64,000 bases of DNA from an uncultured Clostridia bacterium (GCA_944362555.1 CALVTL010000005.1:1-64000), one strand, 5' to 3'. Counted from the stretch's first letter, positions 9,076 to 17,488 are shown. Translations and numbers: made by a program. The notes: a model not told the origin generated them from the sequence alone.

Positions 9076-10089
9076 TTATTTATCGAAAACATTGGGGGAA
9101 ATACTGTGGAGCAAGTTCTTCTTATAATCGAAGTTTGCTCGCTGGATATATTGCAGAGAACCTATCCGCAGTTTCATGCCACCCGTCATGACAGCGTCGT
9201 CGATCATGACGGGAAGGACGGGTTTGCCCACATTTATCGCATAATTGATCTCATTTGCAACTTCATGCGAAACCGAAGAACTTCGCGACCAAAACAGAAG
9301 GACTTGTGCGCAGTGCTCAAGTTTGTCGGCAATGATATCGGGCCAATTCTGCCCGCCCCGTATCCCTGCCGTATCATACCACAACCTGCATCCGTGGTTG
9401 CGCAGCATGGTAAGGTCTTCCATGATGGTATCTCTGTCGTTGTGGGAATAGCTTGTAAACAGATATTGTTCATGACCCTGATAGGGGAATTCGACATAGG
9501 CGGAATCATTGAGCTTGTCTTGACTTTCAAGCGATTTTTTAATAATATTTTTGAGCTGTCTGCATACCGAATTGCTGTCAAATTCGCTGCCTTCTCCGCC
9601 GAATATCACGATATCGTCAAAAAGATCGATGTTCTCCGTGTACAATTTTCGCAGCATTCCGCCAAGTTGTACACGACGTCTGATTTCCTCTTCGGCGTCG
9701 TTTCCGCAGTGCTTTTTGTAAATTTCTTCCAGCCGTTCGGGGTCGGTGTATACAAAAATCGTGTTCACATAACCGCCATAGCCTGCCTTCAATTCACTGT
9801 ATATTTCCGGTCTGTCCGATGAACACGTCAAAAGGCAGTTCTTTTTTCCGCACAATGCGTCGGAGATATCGCCGTCGCATATTCCGATCGTTCTGCCGAA
9901 TGACGGGTAGGTGAAGCGGCAGTGATTGATCGCCGCTTCGCTTGCGTCACGCTTTGGGGAAAGCGTGTGCCATTGAACGTCCGCGGGCGTGTACATGATT
10001 TTTTCTATGATATCAAAGTTCTCTTTGCGGAAAAAATCGGTCACGATCTCGCGCAAGCCGGACGGCAGTCCACAGATAACGGTCAGCAT
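9076..10089 (-). CDS. guanylate-kinase-like domain fused to a TIR domain
   Basis: 337 residues in two parts. Residues 1-190 follow the guanylate-kinase layout (ICGLPSG start, GICDGDISDAL, IFVYTDPERLEEIY, EEEIRRRVQ). The P-loop is ruined: GLPSGLREI replaces the GPSGxGKS/T seen in the gmk gene at 52382, with the lysine missing. Residues 208-337 are a TIR domain: FTSYSHNDRD (211-220), CRLWYDTAGIRGGQNW and LLFWSRSSSVSHEVANEI. E276 lies where NAD-cleaving bacterial TIR domains have their catalytic glutamate. Known from the family: bacterial TIR proteins cleave NAD or make signalling nucleotides in anti-phage defence. Inference: the N-domain is a sensor or ligand binder. The gene is clearly AT-richer than its neighbours, has its own promoter and a GAGGAG Shine-Dalgarno, and has no obvious partner gene, so transfer is likely. 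Confidence 0.85.
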   Translation of the reverse strand: MLTVICGLPSGLREIVTDFFRKENFDIIEKIMYTPADVQWHTLSPKRDASEAAINHCRFTYPSFGRTIGICDGDISDALCGKKNCLLTCSSDRPEIYSELKAGYGGYVNTIFVYTDPERLEEIYKKHCGNDAEEEIRRRVQLGGMLRKLYTENIDLFDDIVIFGGEGSEFDSNSVCRQLKNIIKKSLESQDKLNDSAYVEFPYQGHEQYLFTSYSHNDRDTIMEDLTMLRNHGCRLWYDTAGIRGGQNWPDIIADKLEHCAQVLLFWSRSSSVSHEVANEINYAINVGKPVLPVMIDDAVMTGGMKLRIGSLQYIQRANFDYKKNLLHSISPNVFDK

Positions 10090-10119
10090 ATTGCTTTCTC
10101 CTCAAGTTTGTTTACCGAT

Positions 10120-10148
10120 ATTTTAATCCTTTTGCGCCATTTTGTCAA
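10120..10148 (-). promoter_or_regulatory. promoter of the TIR-domain gene
   Basis: On the minus strand TTGACA (10143-10148) and TAAAAT (10120-10125) are 17 bases apart. The leader is about 25 bases and carries GAGGAG. No operator-like palindrome overlaps it. Confidence 0.8.
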
Positions 10149-10210
10149 TATTGCAAAATAAATTTTTATATTTTGTGGACGGTTTATGGTACAGCAAAAT
10201 CTGAAAAAAC

Positions 10211-10240
10211 GCAAAAAGCCGCCTCTTGGCGGCTTTTTGC
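10211..10240 (-). terminator. Rho-independent terminator after yfcE
   Basis: 13-bp perfect stem (GCAAAAAGCCGCC 10211-10223, complement 10228-10240) with a 4-base loop. On the minus strand it is followed by G and six T. It lies 8 bases past the yfcE stop. Confidence 0.9.
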
Positions 10241-10248
10241 ATGAATTT

Positions 10249-10782
10249 TCAGAGATGTTCGGTGCGGAAGGGGACGCCCGTCTCCACGTCCTTCCAGGTG
10301 AGGACATTTTCGTCGAGCACGAGGTAGGAGTGGGGGCTGTTCTCCTTGGGGATGGAGACGGAGCCGCAGTTGACGTACAGGCAGTTTTCGCGCTGCTCGA
10401 AGGCGGGAACGTGGAAGTGCCCGCACACGAGCACGTCATTTTTGGAAAGGTGCGCGTATTCGTTGTGCCCGTGCGTTAAAATGAGCGTTCTGCCGCCCGC
10501 GGGCAGCAGCGCGAACGCCGCCGTGACGGGAAATTCCAGCACCATGCCGTCCACTTCCGAGTCGCAGTTGCCGCGCACGCACACGATGTGCTCCTTCAAG
10601 GAGTTGAGGATGGCGGCGGTCTCCAACGTGGAATAGTCGCGCGGGAGCGCGTTGCGCGCGCCGTGATACAAAAGATCGCCCAATAAAATGAGCTTCTGCG
10701 CGCCCTCCTGAAGGTAGCGCTCTTTCAACAGGCGGCAGTAGTAAGCCGAGCCGTGGATGTCCGATGCAATGACGTATTTCAT
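10249..10782 (-). CDS. yfcE: YfcE/MJ0936-family metallophosphoesterase
   Basis: 177-residue calcineurin-like phosphodiesterase. The two-metal site motifs are all present: SDIHG near the N-terminus (DxH), GDLLYHG, RGNCD, THGHN and GHFHVP. E. coli YfcE hydrolyses phosphodiesters such as bis-pNPP in vitro; its physiological substrate is unknown. The start is ATG 10782 with GGAGG 6 bases upstream; a longer in-frame ORF upstream overlaps the preceding HAD gene and was rejected. ATG overlaps the HAD stop (ATGA), so the two are translated together, an arrangement common in Firmicutes. Confidence 0.92.
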   Translation of the reverse strand: MKYVIASDIHGSAYYCRLLKERYLQEGAQKLILLGDLLYHGARNALPRDYSTLETAAILNSLKEHIVCVRGNCDSEVDGMVLEFPVTAAFALLPAGGRTLILTHGHNEYAHLSKNDVLVCGHFHVPAFEQRENCLYVNCGSVSIPKENSPHSYLVLDENVLTWKDVETGVPFRTEHL

Positions 10783-11585
10783 GCCGTTTCCTCCAATTCC
10801 TTGATGATGGCGCGCAGTTTTTGCAGAACGCCGCCCTCCGTGTTGGGCGGGATGACGCGCCCGATGAGCTTTTTGAGCGGCGGATAGGCGTTTTCGGGAA
10901 CGTAGGCGCTGCCGCATTCGCAGAGCATCTCAAAGTCGTTCATGTGATCGCCGAAGGCGACGCACTCCTCCTTTTCAAAGGAGAACGCCCTGCGGATGAA
11001 GCGGATCGCCTCGCCTTTGTCGGAATCGGGGACGGAGACGTCGCACCAATCAAAGCCCGAGAGGATGGTGCGCAGCCGCGGCAGCCGCTGCGGGAGCACC
11101 TTGATGCAGTTCTCCGCCGCGGCGATCTCGTCGTAGACGGCGATCTTGCAGATGTCCTCCTTCCCGATCACGTCGTCGAGGTTTTCCACCTTCTTGCAGT
11201 TGGTGTAGGAGAGCATCGCGTATTTGAAAAAGGGCATCTCGCTGTTCTCGATATACGCAAAGTTTGCGCCGCACAGCATGGGGAAAAGGTGGGGAAGGGC
11301 GCGGATCTCGCGGATGGCGTCGCGCACGTCGCGGTCGGGGATGGGGGAGAGGTGCAGCGTCTTTCCGCGGTATTTGACGAGCGCGCCGTTCTCGCAGATG
11401 AACACGACGTCCTGCTCCACGGGCGCGAACAGTTGTTTTAAGTTTGCATACTGCCGTCCGCTGGCGGGGGCGAACAGAACGCCCAGATCTTTGAGTCTGC
11501 GGATGAGGGGGAACACTTCCTCCGGCAGGTGTTTTTCCCCGTCCAGAAGCGTCCCGTCCAGGTCGCAAGCGATGAATTTTATCAT
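10779..11585 (-). CDS. Cof-type HAD-superfamily phosphatase
   Basis: 268 residues, Cof/IIB subfamily. Motif I is DLDGTLLDG with nucleophile D8 and acid D10. Motif II is PASGRQ, and motif IV is FGDHMNDFEML. The long middle insert forms the C2 cap that selects substrate; Cof enzymes usually dephosphorylate sugar phosphates or flavin/pyridoxal phosphates, and the substrate here cannot be read from sequence. The N-terminus MIKFIACDLDGTL starts at ATG 11585; only a weak purine stretch precedes it and no good promoter was found in the 82 bases to the upstream gene. Coupled to yfcE by ATGA. Confidence 0.9.
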   Translation of the reverse strand: MIKFIACDLDGTLLDGEKHLPEEVFPLIRRLKDLGVLFAPASGRQYANLKQLFAPVEQDVVFICENGALVKYRGKTLHLSPIPDRDVRDAIREIRALPHLFPMLCGANFAYIENSEMPFFKYAMLSYTNCKKVENLDDVIGKEDICKIAVYDEIAAAENCIKVLPQRLPRLRTILSGFDWCDVSVPDSDKGEAIRFIRRAFSFEKEECVAFGDHMNDFEMLCECGSAYVPENAYPPLKKLIGRVIPPNTEGGVLQKLRAIIKELEETA

Positions 11586-11667
11586 ATCGGTATTCTCTCG
11601 TCCGACGTTGCAGGCGCGCCGCCGCCTCGGACATGGTATGCCCGCATTGCGTCGGGGCGCACCATGT

Positions 11668-12675
11668 TCAGATGAGGGTGACGGTGTTGATCTGCTTTAA
11701 GTTCTGCGTGGCGCCCACGGGGTGGTCTTTCAGGATCGCCTCGATGCGGTCGCTCTTCTGGGTGAGAAATTCAAAGGCGGAGAAGTCCACCGCGCCGCTC
11801 ACGATGAGGTTGATGGCTGCCTCCAGATTGTCCGAACGGTGGGTGACGCAGTAGACGGAGAGCTGCTTGCGGAAGGGGAGCGAGAAGTCTACGCTGAACT
11901 TTTCGCCGAAGCCGCAGAAGACGACGTTCGCGTGCGGCGCGCACACCGAGAAGGGGAGCGCGGGGTCGTTGCGGTAGGTGGAGGCGAGGTACACCGCGCC
12001 GCTCACCAGCCGTCCGCCCGTCACGTTGGCGACGTTTTCCAGCAGGTGCTCGTCCGCCGCCATCGTGTAGTAGATGCCGCACGTCTTGGCAAATTCCAGC
12101 CGCTCGGGCTCGGCGTCGATGAGGATGGGTGCCGCCTGCTGATAGATGAGGATCTGGCACAGCAGGAGCCCCGGAAGGTTGGCGCCCACCACGGCGACGT
12201 GCTGCCCCTTTTTCACGCCCAGCTTGTCCGCCGCCGCCTTGGCGAGGGCGACGTGGTGCAGCAAAAGCGCCTTTCCGTCGCCGACCGAATCGGGCAGCGG
12301 GGTGACGTCCTCGGGCGGAAGGTTGACAAGGTCGCGCAAAAATCCGTCCGTCGTGCGCCCCGAAAGCAGAAAGTCATCCTCGGAAAAATCCTTCGCGCGG
12401 GTGCCCGTATCGGGCGCGTCGGTGACGGCGTGCAGTAAAACGCGCGTCCCCTTGGGGAGATAGCTCACGCCGCCCTCTTCGGCGACGAGCCCCACGGCAT
12501 AGCGCCCGGGGATGAGTGGATAGCGCGCGGGCAGCGCGCCCGAATAGAGCGCGGCGTCCGTGCCGTTGAAGAACAGTTTGGTGATGCGCACGCGCACCTT
12601 GCCCTCCTCGCGGGCGGGGTTCTCCGTCTCGCTGTGTTCGAGCTTTCCCGGCGCGGTGAGTTTCCACACGTTCAT
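11668..12675 (-). CDS. MDR-family (alcohol dehydrogenase-like) oxidoreductase lacking catalytic zinc ligands
   Basis: 335 residues with the GroES-like plus Rossmann layout of medium-chain dehydrogenases. The usual Cys of the CGSD motif is replaced (FFNGTDAALYSG), and the His-Glu of the PGHE motif reads PGRY (LIPGRYAVGLV). The four structural-zinc cysteines are also absent. The cofactor loop reads VAVVGANLPGLLLCQI, a variant of GxGxxG. The fold is thus kept while zinc alcohol-dehydrogenase chemistry is not expected; zinc-free quinone- or enoyl-reductase-like activity, or a non-catalytic role, are alternatives. Own promoter (12723-12751) and Shine-Dalgarno AGGAGAG. Divergent from rpmE. Confidence 0.8.
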   Translation of the reverse strand: MNVWKLTAPGKLEHSETENPAREEGKVRVRITKLFFNGTDAALYSGALPARYPLIPGRYAVGLVAEEGGVSYLPKGTRVLLHAVTDAPDTGTRAKDFSEDDFLLSGRTTDGFLRDLVNLPPEDVTPLPDSVGDGKALLLHHVALAKAAADKLGVKKGQHVAVVGANLPGLLLCQILIYQQAAPILIDAEPERLEFAKTCGIYYTMAADEHLLENVANVTGGRLVSGAVYLASTYRNDPALPFSVCAPHANVVFCGFGEKFSVDFSLPFRKQLSVYCVTHRSDNLEAAINLIVSGAVDFSAFEFLTQKSDRIEAILKDHPVGATQNLKQINTVTLI

Positions 12676-12722
12676 AAAATACCTCTCTCCTGACGGAAGT
12701 ACAAACTCCGCAGGATACTTGT

Positions 12723-12751
12723 ATTATACCCGAAAGCGCCGCGATTTGCAA
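12723..12751 (-). promoter_or_regulatory. promoter of the MDR oxidoreductase gene
   Basis: Minus-strand TTGCAA (12746-12751) and TATAAT (12723-12728) with a 17-base spacer. The leader is about 40 bases with a Shine-Dalgarno. Confidence 0.8.
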
Positions 12752-12830
12752 GTATTTCGCCCGTTTTTTCGCGCTTTTGTCACGAAGCGCGCGTGTTTGC
12801 GCTTTTTTTCGCTTTCTGCGGCGAAATCAG

Positions 12831-12859
12831 TTGACGAGCGCCGCCAAAAAAGGTATAAT
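12831..12859 (+). promoter_or_regulatory. promoter of rpmE
   Basis: TTGACG (12831-12836) and TATAAT (12854-12859), spacer 17 bases. Divergent from the MDR promoter about 80 bases away. No Zur-like palindrome was recognised between them. Confidence 0.85.
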
Positions 12860-12897
12860 AACTTCCGTATTTTGCATAATAAGCGAGGTGAACGGAA

Positions 12898-13101
12898 ATG
12901 AAGCCTGACATTCATCCCAAATATCACGAGGTGACGGTCGTCTGCGCCTGCGGCGAGACGTTCAAGACGGGCACGACGAAGGATGTTGACGTGATGAAGG
13001 TGGATATCTGCAGCAAGTGCCACCCCTTCTTTACGGGACGCCAGAAGCTCGTCGATACCGGCGGACGCGTCGACAAGTTCAAGAAAAGATACGGCATCTG
13101 A
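12898..13101 (+). CDS. rpmE: ribosomal protein L31 (zinc-binding type)
   Basis: 67 residues, full length. Zinc ligands C16 and C18 (VCACGETF) with C38 and C41 (CSKCHPFF) mark the C+ form, which can serve as a zinc store in many bacteria. The bL31 ending [13 protein letters not shown] is present. GAGGTGA lies before ATG 12898. The gene stands alone between its own promoter and a terminator. Confidence 0.98.
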   Translation: MKPDIHPKYHEVTVVCACGETFKTGTTKDVDVMKVDICSKCHPFFTGRQKLVDTGGRVDKFKKRYGI

Positions 13102-13108
13102 AAAGGGG

Positions 13109-13137
13109 AAACAGCTCCGCACCGAGGGGCTGTTTTC
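13109..13137 (+). terminator. Rho-independent terminator after rpmE
   Basis: Stem AACAGCTCC / GGGGCTGTT (one G-U pair) with a 7-base loop, followed by TTTTC; begins 8 bases past the stop. Confidence 0.75.
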
Positions 13138-13283
13138 ACTTTGCTCTCATGCGGGCAGGCGCGCGATCCGCGCGCATTTGCTTACGCGCGGGCGCGCGTC
13201 CGCGTACAATTTGCTACGGCTTTCACGGCGTCCGTGCGGCGCCGCGCGGACGCAGCGCATGAACGTTTAGAGAAAGGGACGGT

Positions 13284-15119
13284 ATGAGAAAGAAAAAACA
13301 GCGCACATACATCGGCGGGCAAGCCGTCATCGAGGGCGTCATGATGCGCTCCAAGAGCGGCATGGCGACCTGCGTGCGCGAGGAGAGCGGGGCTTTGCAG
13401 CTGGAAGCCAAGCGCCTTACGCCCCCCGAAAAACAGAAAAAGTGGATGCGCCTCCCCTTCATCCGCGGGGTGGTGAGCTTTATCTCGTCCCTCGTGCTCG
13501 GGATGAGCTCGCTCATGCGCAGCTCGGAGGTGTACGGCTCCGAGGAAGAGGAGCAGCCCTCCAAATTCACCAAGTGGCTCGCCGAACATTGGAAGATTTC
13601 TTTGGGCGGCGTGCTTTCGGTGGTGTCCACCGTCATCGGCGTGGCGCTCGCCGTCATCCTGTTTTTGTTCCTGCCCAACTATTTTGCGGCGCTCATCTCC
13701 AACGCGGCTCCCGCCGTGGGGGATGCGGGCAGTCTGTGGTACAACCTCATCGAGGGCGGCTTCCGCCTCGTCATCTTCATTTTGTATATTCTGTTCACCC
13801 TCATCTTTCCCATGATGCGGGAGACATACCGCTACCACGGCGCCGAACACAAGACCATCAACTGCTACGAATACGGCGACGAGCTCACGCCCGAGAACGT
13901 GAAAAAGGCGTCCCGCCTGCACGACAGGTGCGGCACCACCTTCCTCTTCATCGTGCTCATCATCTCCATCGTCGTGTTCGCGCTCGCCAACTGGGGGCTC
14001 TCCGCCCTCGGACTTGCCGAACTCGGCAGAGTGCCCGCCTTCCTCATCGCCTTTTTGGTGAAACTTCTGCTGCTGCCCGTCGTCGCAGCCGTCTCTTATG
14101 AGATCCTGCGGCTGCTCGCCAAGACGGACTCCGTGCTCGTGCTGCCCCTCAAGGCGCCCGGGTATCTGCTGCAGATGCTCACCACGCGGGAGCCGGACGA
14201 GAAGATGATCGAATGCGCCATCTGCGCCTTCAACAAGGCGAAGGAGATGGACGACGACCCCGCCTCGCCCGAAAAACTGTTTGCGACAGAAACCAAGCTC
14301 TCCGTCCTGCTCGCCATGATGAAAAAGAACTTTGCGGAGCGGGACATCGACGCCTCGGACGCGGAGTGGATCGCCTCCATCGAGCTGGGCATCCCGCGCA
14401 GCGCGCTCTCGGAGGAACGCATCGTCACCCGCAAGGAGTGCGCCGCCATCCTCAACGTCTACGAGCAGCGCATGACGGGGCGGCCGCTGTGGTACGTCTA
14501 CGGCGACGCGGAGTTCTACGGCTACACCTTCAAGGTGGACGAGCGCGTGCTCATCCCCCGTCCCGAGACGGAGATCCTCGTGCGGCAGGCGGTCGCCTCC
14601 TTAAAGGACGGCGACAGTATGCTCGATCTTTGCACGGGCAGCGGCGCCATTGCGGTGGCGGTCGCCTGCGAGGCGGCAAAGGACAAGAACGTCACCGTCG
14701 TCGCCTCCGACATCTCGGAGGAGGCGCTGGAAGTCGCGCGGGAGAACGCCCGCCTCAACAAGGCGAACGTCTCCTTCGTCCGTGCCGACCTCTTCCAGGG
14801 GGTGCGCGGCAGATATAACCTCATCACCGTCAACCCGCCCTATATCCGCAGTGCGGAGATCGCGGCGCTCTCCAGGGACGTGCGCGACTTCGAGCCGCAC
14901 CTCGCCCTCGACGGCGGCGTGGACGGGCTGGACTTCTACCGCCGCATCGCGGAAAAGATCAACCGCTACATCGTCCGCGGGGGGATGTGCATCCTCGAAT
15001 GCGGCGAGGGGCAGGCGCAGGAGATCATCCGCATCTTCCGCACCGTCGCCCGCTGCGACTTTGCGATGGTCGTAAGGGATCTTGCGGGCGTCGAGCGCAT
15101 CGTCAAGATCGGGTTTTAA
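13284..15119 (+). CDS. prmC: fusion of YqhQ (DUF1385) with release-factor glutamine methyltransferase PrmC
   Basis: One 611-residue frame joins two proteins that are usually separate neighbours. Residues 1 to about 325 are DUF1385/YqhQ: GGQAVIEGVMMRS at the start, several membrane segments, and the YHGAEHKTINCYEYG motif near 184-198. Residues from about 335 to 611 are PrmC: an N-terminal helical domain, the RVLIPRPETE motif, SAM loop DLCTGSGAIAVA (about 448-459) and catalytic NPPY (517-520). PrmC methylates the glutamine of the GGQ motif of release factors, and prfA follows one base later, the expected pairing. The fusion would tether PrmC to the membrane. No frameshift or internal stop was seen. 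YqhQ function is unknown. Confidence 0.9.
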   Translation: MRKKKQRTYIGGQAVIEGVMMRSKSGMATCVREESGALQLEAKRLTPPEKQKKWMRLPFIRGVVSFISSLVLGMSSLMRSSEVYGSEEEEQPSKFTKWLAEHWKISLGGVLSVVSTVIGVALAVILFLFLPNYFAALISNAAPAVGDAGSLWYNLIEGGFRLVIFILYILFTLIFPMMRETYRYHGAEHKTINCYEYGDELTPENVKKASRLHDRCGTTFLFIVLIISIVVFALANWGLSALGLAELGRVPAFLIAFLVKLLLLPVVAAVSYEILRLLAKTDSVLVLPLKAPGYLLQMLTTREPDEKMIECAICAFNKAKEMDDDPASPEKLFATETKLSVLLAMMKKNFAERDIDASDAEWIASIELGIPRSALSEERIVTRKECAAILNVYEQRMTGRPLWYVYGDAEFYGYTFKVDERVLIPRPETEILVRQAVASLKDGDSMLDLCTGSGAIAVAVACEAAKDKNVTVVASDISEEALEVARENARLNKANVSFVRADLFQGVRGRYNLITVNPPYIRSAEIAALSRDVRDFEPHLALDGGVDGLDFYRRIAEKINRYIVRGGMCILECGEGQAQEIIRIFRTVARCDFAMVVRDLAGVERIVKIGF

Positions 15120-15120
15120 C

Positions 15121-16191
15121 ATGATCTCAAGACTGCAAGCGATCGCCGCGCGCTATGAAGAACTCGGCGAACTGCTCTCCCGTCCCGAGACGCTCTCCGA
15201 CATGGAGAACTGGAAAAAGCTCTCGCGCGAGCGCGCGGAGCTGGAGCCCGTTGCCGAAGGGTACGCCGCCTACAAAAAGAAGGAGGCGGAGCGGGACGCG
15301 GCGCTCGCGGAGGCGGAGAAGGAGACGGGGGAGATGCGGGAGCTCCTCCTCGACGAGGCGCTCGCCTGCAAGGGGGCGCTCGCGGAGATGGAGCGCGATC
15401 TCAAAGTGCTCCTGCTGCCCAAGGACCGCAACGACGAGCGCGGCTGTACGCTGGAGATCCGCGCGGGCGCGGGCGGCGAGGAGGCGGCGCTCTTTGCCTA
15501 CGACCTGTACAGAATGTATCAGAGCTTCTGCGAGAAGCACCGCTTCGGCTGGGAGACGGTGGACGTCAACGAGACGGAGCTGGGCGGCATGAAGGAGGCG
15601 ATCGTCAACATCGACGGAAAGGGCGCCTACGCGCGGCTCAAATACGAGAGCGGCGTGCACCGCGTCCAGCGCGTGCCCGAGACCGAATCGCAGGGGCGCA
15701 TCCACACCTCCACGGTGACGGTCGCCGTCCTGCCGGAGGCGGAGGAAGTGGACGTCAAGCTGGACGAAAAGGACATCCGCGTCGATCTGTTCCGTTCCTC
15801 GGGCGCGGGCGGGCAGAAGGTCAACAAGACGGAGACCGCCATCCGCCTCACCCATTTCCCGACGGGCATCGTCGTCACCTGCCAGGACGAGCGCAGCCAG
15901 CTCAAAAACAAGGAGAAGGCGTACAGGGTGCTCCGCAGCCGCCTGTACGATTATTACAATTCGCGCGCCGCGTCCGCGGAGGCGGCAAACCGCAGGAGCC
16001 TTGTGGGGACGGGGGACAGGAGCGAACGCATCCGCACCTACAACTTCCCGCAGGACCGCATCACCGACCACCGCATCGGGCTCAGCCTGCACGGCATGGA
16101 GGGCTTTCTTGCGGGCGGGCTGGACGAGATGATCGACGCCCTCGCGCGGGCGGACACCGAGCGCAGGCTCGCGCAGTCCGCCGATGAATAA
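15121..16191 (+). CDS. prfA: peptide chain release factor 1
   Basis: Terminates translation at UAA and UAG. 356 residues. PET (186-188) is the PxT codon-recognition motif that marks RF1 rather than RF2. The peptidyl-tRNA hydrolysis motif GGQ is at 230-232 inside SSGAGGQKVNKTETA, the glutamine being the PrmC target. The start is ATG 15121, one base after the yqhQ-prmC stop. The frame stays open upstream, but that extension lies in prmC. Confidence 0.97.
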   Translation: MISRLQAIAARYEELGELLSRPETLSDMENWKKLSRERAELEPVAEGYAAYKKKEAERDAALAEAEKETGEMRELLLDEALACKGALAEMERDLKVLLLPKDRNDERGCTLEIRAGAGGEEAALFAYDLYRMYQSFCEKHRFGWETVDVNETELGGMKEAIVNIDGKGAYARLKYESGVHRVQRVPETESQGRIHTSTVTVAVLPEAEEVDVKLDEKDIRVDLFRSSGAGGQKVNKTETAIRLTHFPTGIVVTCQDERSQLKNKEKAYRVLRSRLYDYYNSRAASAEAANRRSLVGTGDRSERIRTYNFPQDRITDHRIGLSLHGMEGFLAGGLDEMIDALARADTERRLAQSADE

Positions 16192-16216
16192 GACTTTTTT
16201 CAAATGAGGTGATATT

Positions 16217-17419
16217 ATGGAACGACTTGCAAAACGCATCCGCACCATCTCTCCTTCGCAGACGCTCGCCATCAGCGCCAAGGCAAAGGCGATGAAGGCG
16301 GCGGGGGAGAACGTCATCAACTTCGGCGTCGGCGAACCCGACTTCCCCACGCCCGACTACATCGTCGAGGCAGCCGTCCGCGCCCTTCATGAGGGCAAGA
16401 CCAAGTACACCCCTTCCTCGGGGCTGCCCGCGCTGCGCAGCGCCGTCTGCGAAAAGTTCCGCCGCGAAAACGGGCTTGTCTACGAGCCCTCGCAGATCAT
16501 CGTGTCCAACGGCGCCAAGCACTCCATCTTCAACGTCTGCTACGCCCTTGTGGACGAGGGGGACGAGGTCATCATCCCGTCGCCCTATTGGCTCACCTAT
16601 CCCGAGGTCGTCAAGACGTGCGGCGGCGTGCCCGTCTTTGTGGAGGGCAGCAAGGAGAACGGCTTCAAAATCACGGCGGAGCAGCTCGAAGCCGCCGTCA
16701 CGCCCAAGACCAAGCTCCTCATCTTCAATTCGCCCTGCAACCCCACGGGCGCCGTCTATTCGGAGGAAGAGGTGCGCGCGCTTGCCGCCGTGTGCGAAAA
16801 GCACGACATCTTCGTCCTGTCCGATGAAATTTACGAAAAGCTCATCTATACGGACGCCAGGCCCTTCTCGATGGCGGCGGTGTCCGACAAGATGAAGGAG
16901 CTCACCATCACGGTGAACGGCGTCTCCAAGACGTTCGCCATGACGGGCTGGCGCATCGGGTATCTCGCCGCGCCCAAGGCGATCGCCAAAGCCATCGACT
17001 CCTTCCAGAGCCATGCGACGAGCAACGCCTGCTCCATCGCCCAGTGCGCGACCATCGAGGCGCTCACTTCCCCCGTATCGGAGGAGAAGATAAAAGAGAT
17101 GTGCGCCATCTTCGCGAGCCGCCGCGCCGCCGCCGTGGAGCGCATCGCAAAGATGAAGGACGTCTACTGCATCGTGCCCGAGGGCGCGTTCTATGTGATG
17201 CTCGTCGTCTCGGGCGTGTACGGCAAAAAGTGCGGGGAAAAGGTGCTTTCCTCCTCCGCCGACTTCGCCGAGGCGCTCCTCGAAACGGAGAAGGTGGCGG
17301 TGGTGCCCGGCGCGCCCTTCGGCGCGGATGACTGCGTGCGCCTCTCCTATTCCCTCTCCATGGAGGATATGCTCGAGGGGCTCGGCCGCATCGAGGCGTT
17401 CCTCAAAGGGCTCAATTAA
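16217..17419 (+). CDS. class I PLP aminotransferase, aspartate aminotransferase-like
   Basis: 400 residues, fold type I aminotransferase of the subgroup I-gamma kind. Seen: NFGVGEPDFPTPDYI, SPCNPTGAVYSEEE, LSDEIYEKLIY and GVSKTFAMTGWRIGYLAAP with the Schiff-base lysine. Members convert aspartate and 2-oxoglutarate to oxaloacetate and glutamate; some also use prephenate or alanine, so the substrate is uncertain. GAGGTGAT precedes ATG 16217. It follows prfA by 25 bases and lies upstream of threonine synthase, which could use aspartate-derived precursors, although a promoter and another gene lie between. Confidence 0.9.
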   Translation: MERLAKRIRTISPSQTLAISAKAKAMKAAGENVINFGVGEPDFPTPDYIVEAAVRALHEGKTKYTPSSGLPALRSAVCEKFRRENGLVYEPSQIIVSNGAKHSIFNVCYALVDEGDEVIIPSPYWLTYPEVVKTCGGVPVFVEGSKENGFKITAEQLEAAVTPKTKLLIFNSPCNPTGAVYSEEEVRALAAVCEKHDIFVLSDEIYEKLIYTDARPFSMAAVSDKMKELTITVNGVSKTFAMTGWRIGYLAAPKAIAKAIDSFQSHATSNACSIAQCATIEALTSPVSEEKIKEMCAIFASRRAAAVERIAKMKDVYCIVPEGAFYVMLVVSGVYGKKCGEKVLSSSADFAEALLETEKVAVVPGAPFGADDCVRLSYSLSMEDMLEGLGRIEAFLKGLN

Positions 17420-17459
17420 AGAAAAAGTAAAATTTTTCGGGGAAATTTTGCAAATCCCC

Positions 17460-17488
17460 TTGAAAAGTACACGAAAACTTGGTAGAAT
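17460..17488 (+). promoter_or_regulatory. promoter of the small P-loop protein gene
   Basis: TTGAAA (17460-17465) and TAGAAT (17483-17488), spacer 17 bases. Confidence 0.7.

Noticed and set aside
9040..9822. 260-codon plus-strand ORF antisense to the TIR gene
   Set aside because: Its start lies inside the preceding terminator and no homology-like motif is seen. The minus strand has promoter, Shine-Dalgarno and two recognisable domains.
10783..10917. Longer N-terminus for the YfcE-like phosphoesterase
   Set aside because: The extension overlaps the upstream HAD gene in another frame, is Arg/Ala-rich, and the GGAGG before ATG 10782 fixes the start.
11586..11640. Leaderless promoter for the HAD gene at 10779-11585
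   Set aside because: A GAGAAT lies 6 bases before the ATG, but it is a poor -10 match and no -35 exists at 16-18 bases.
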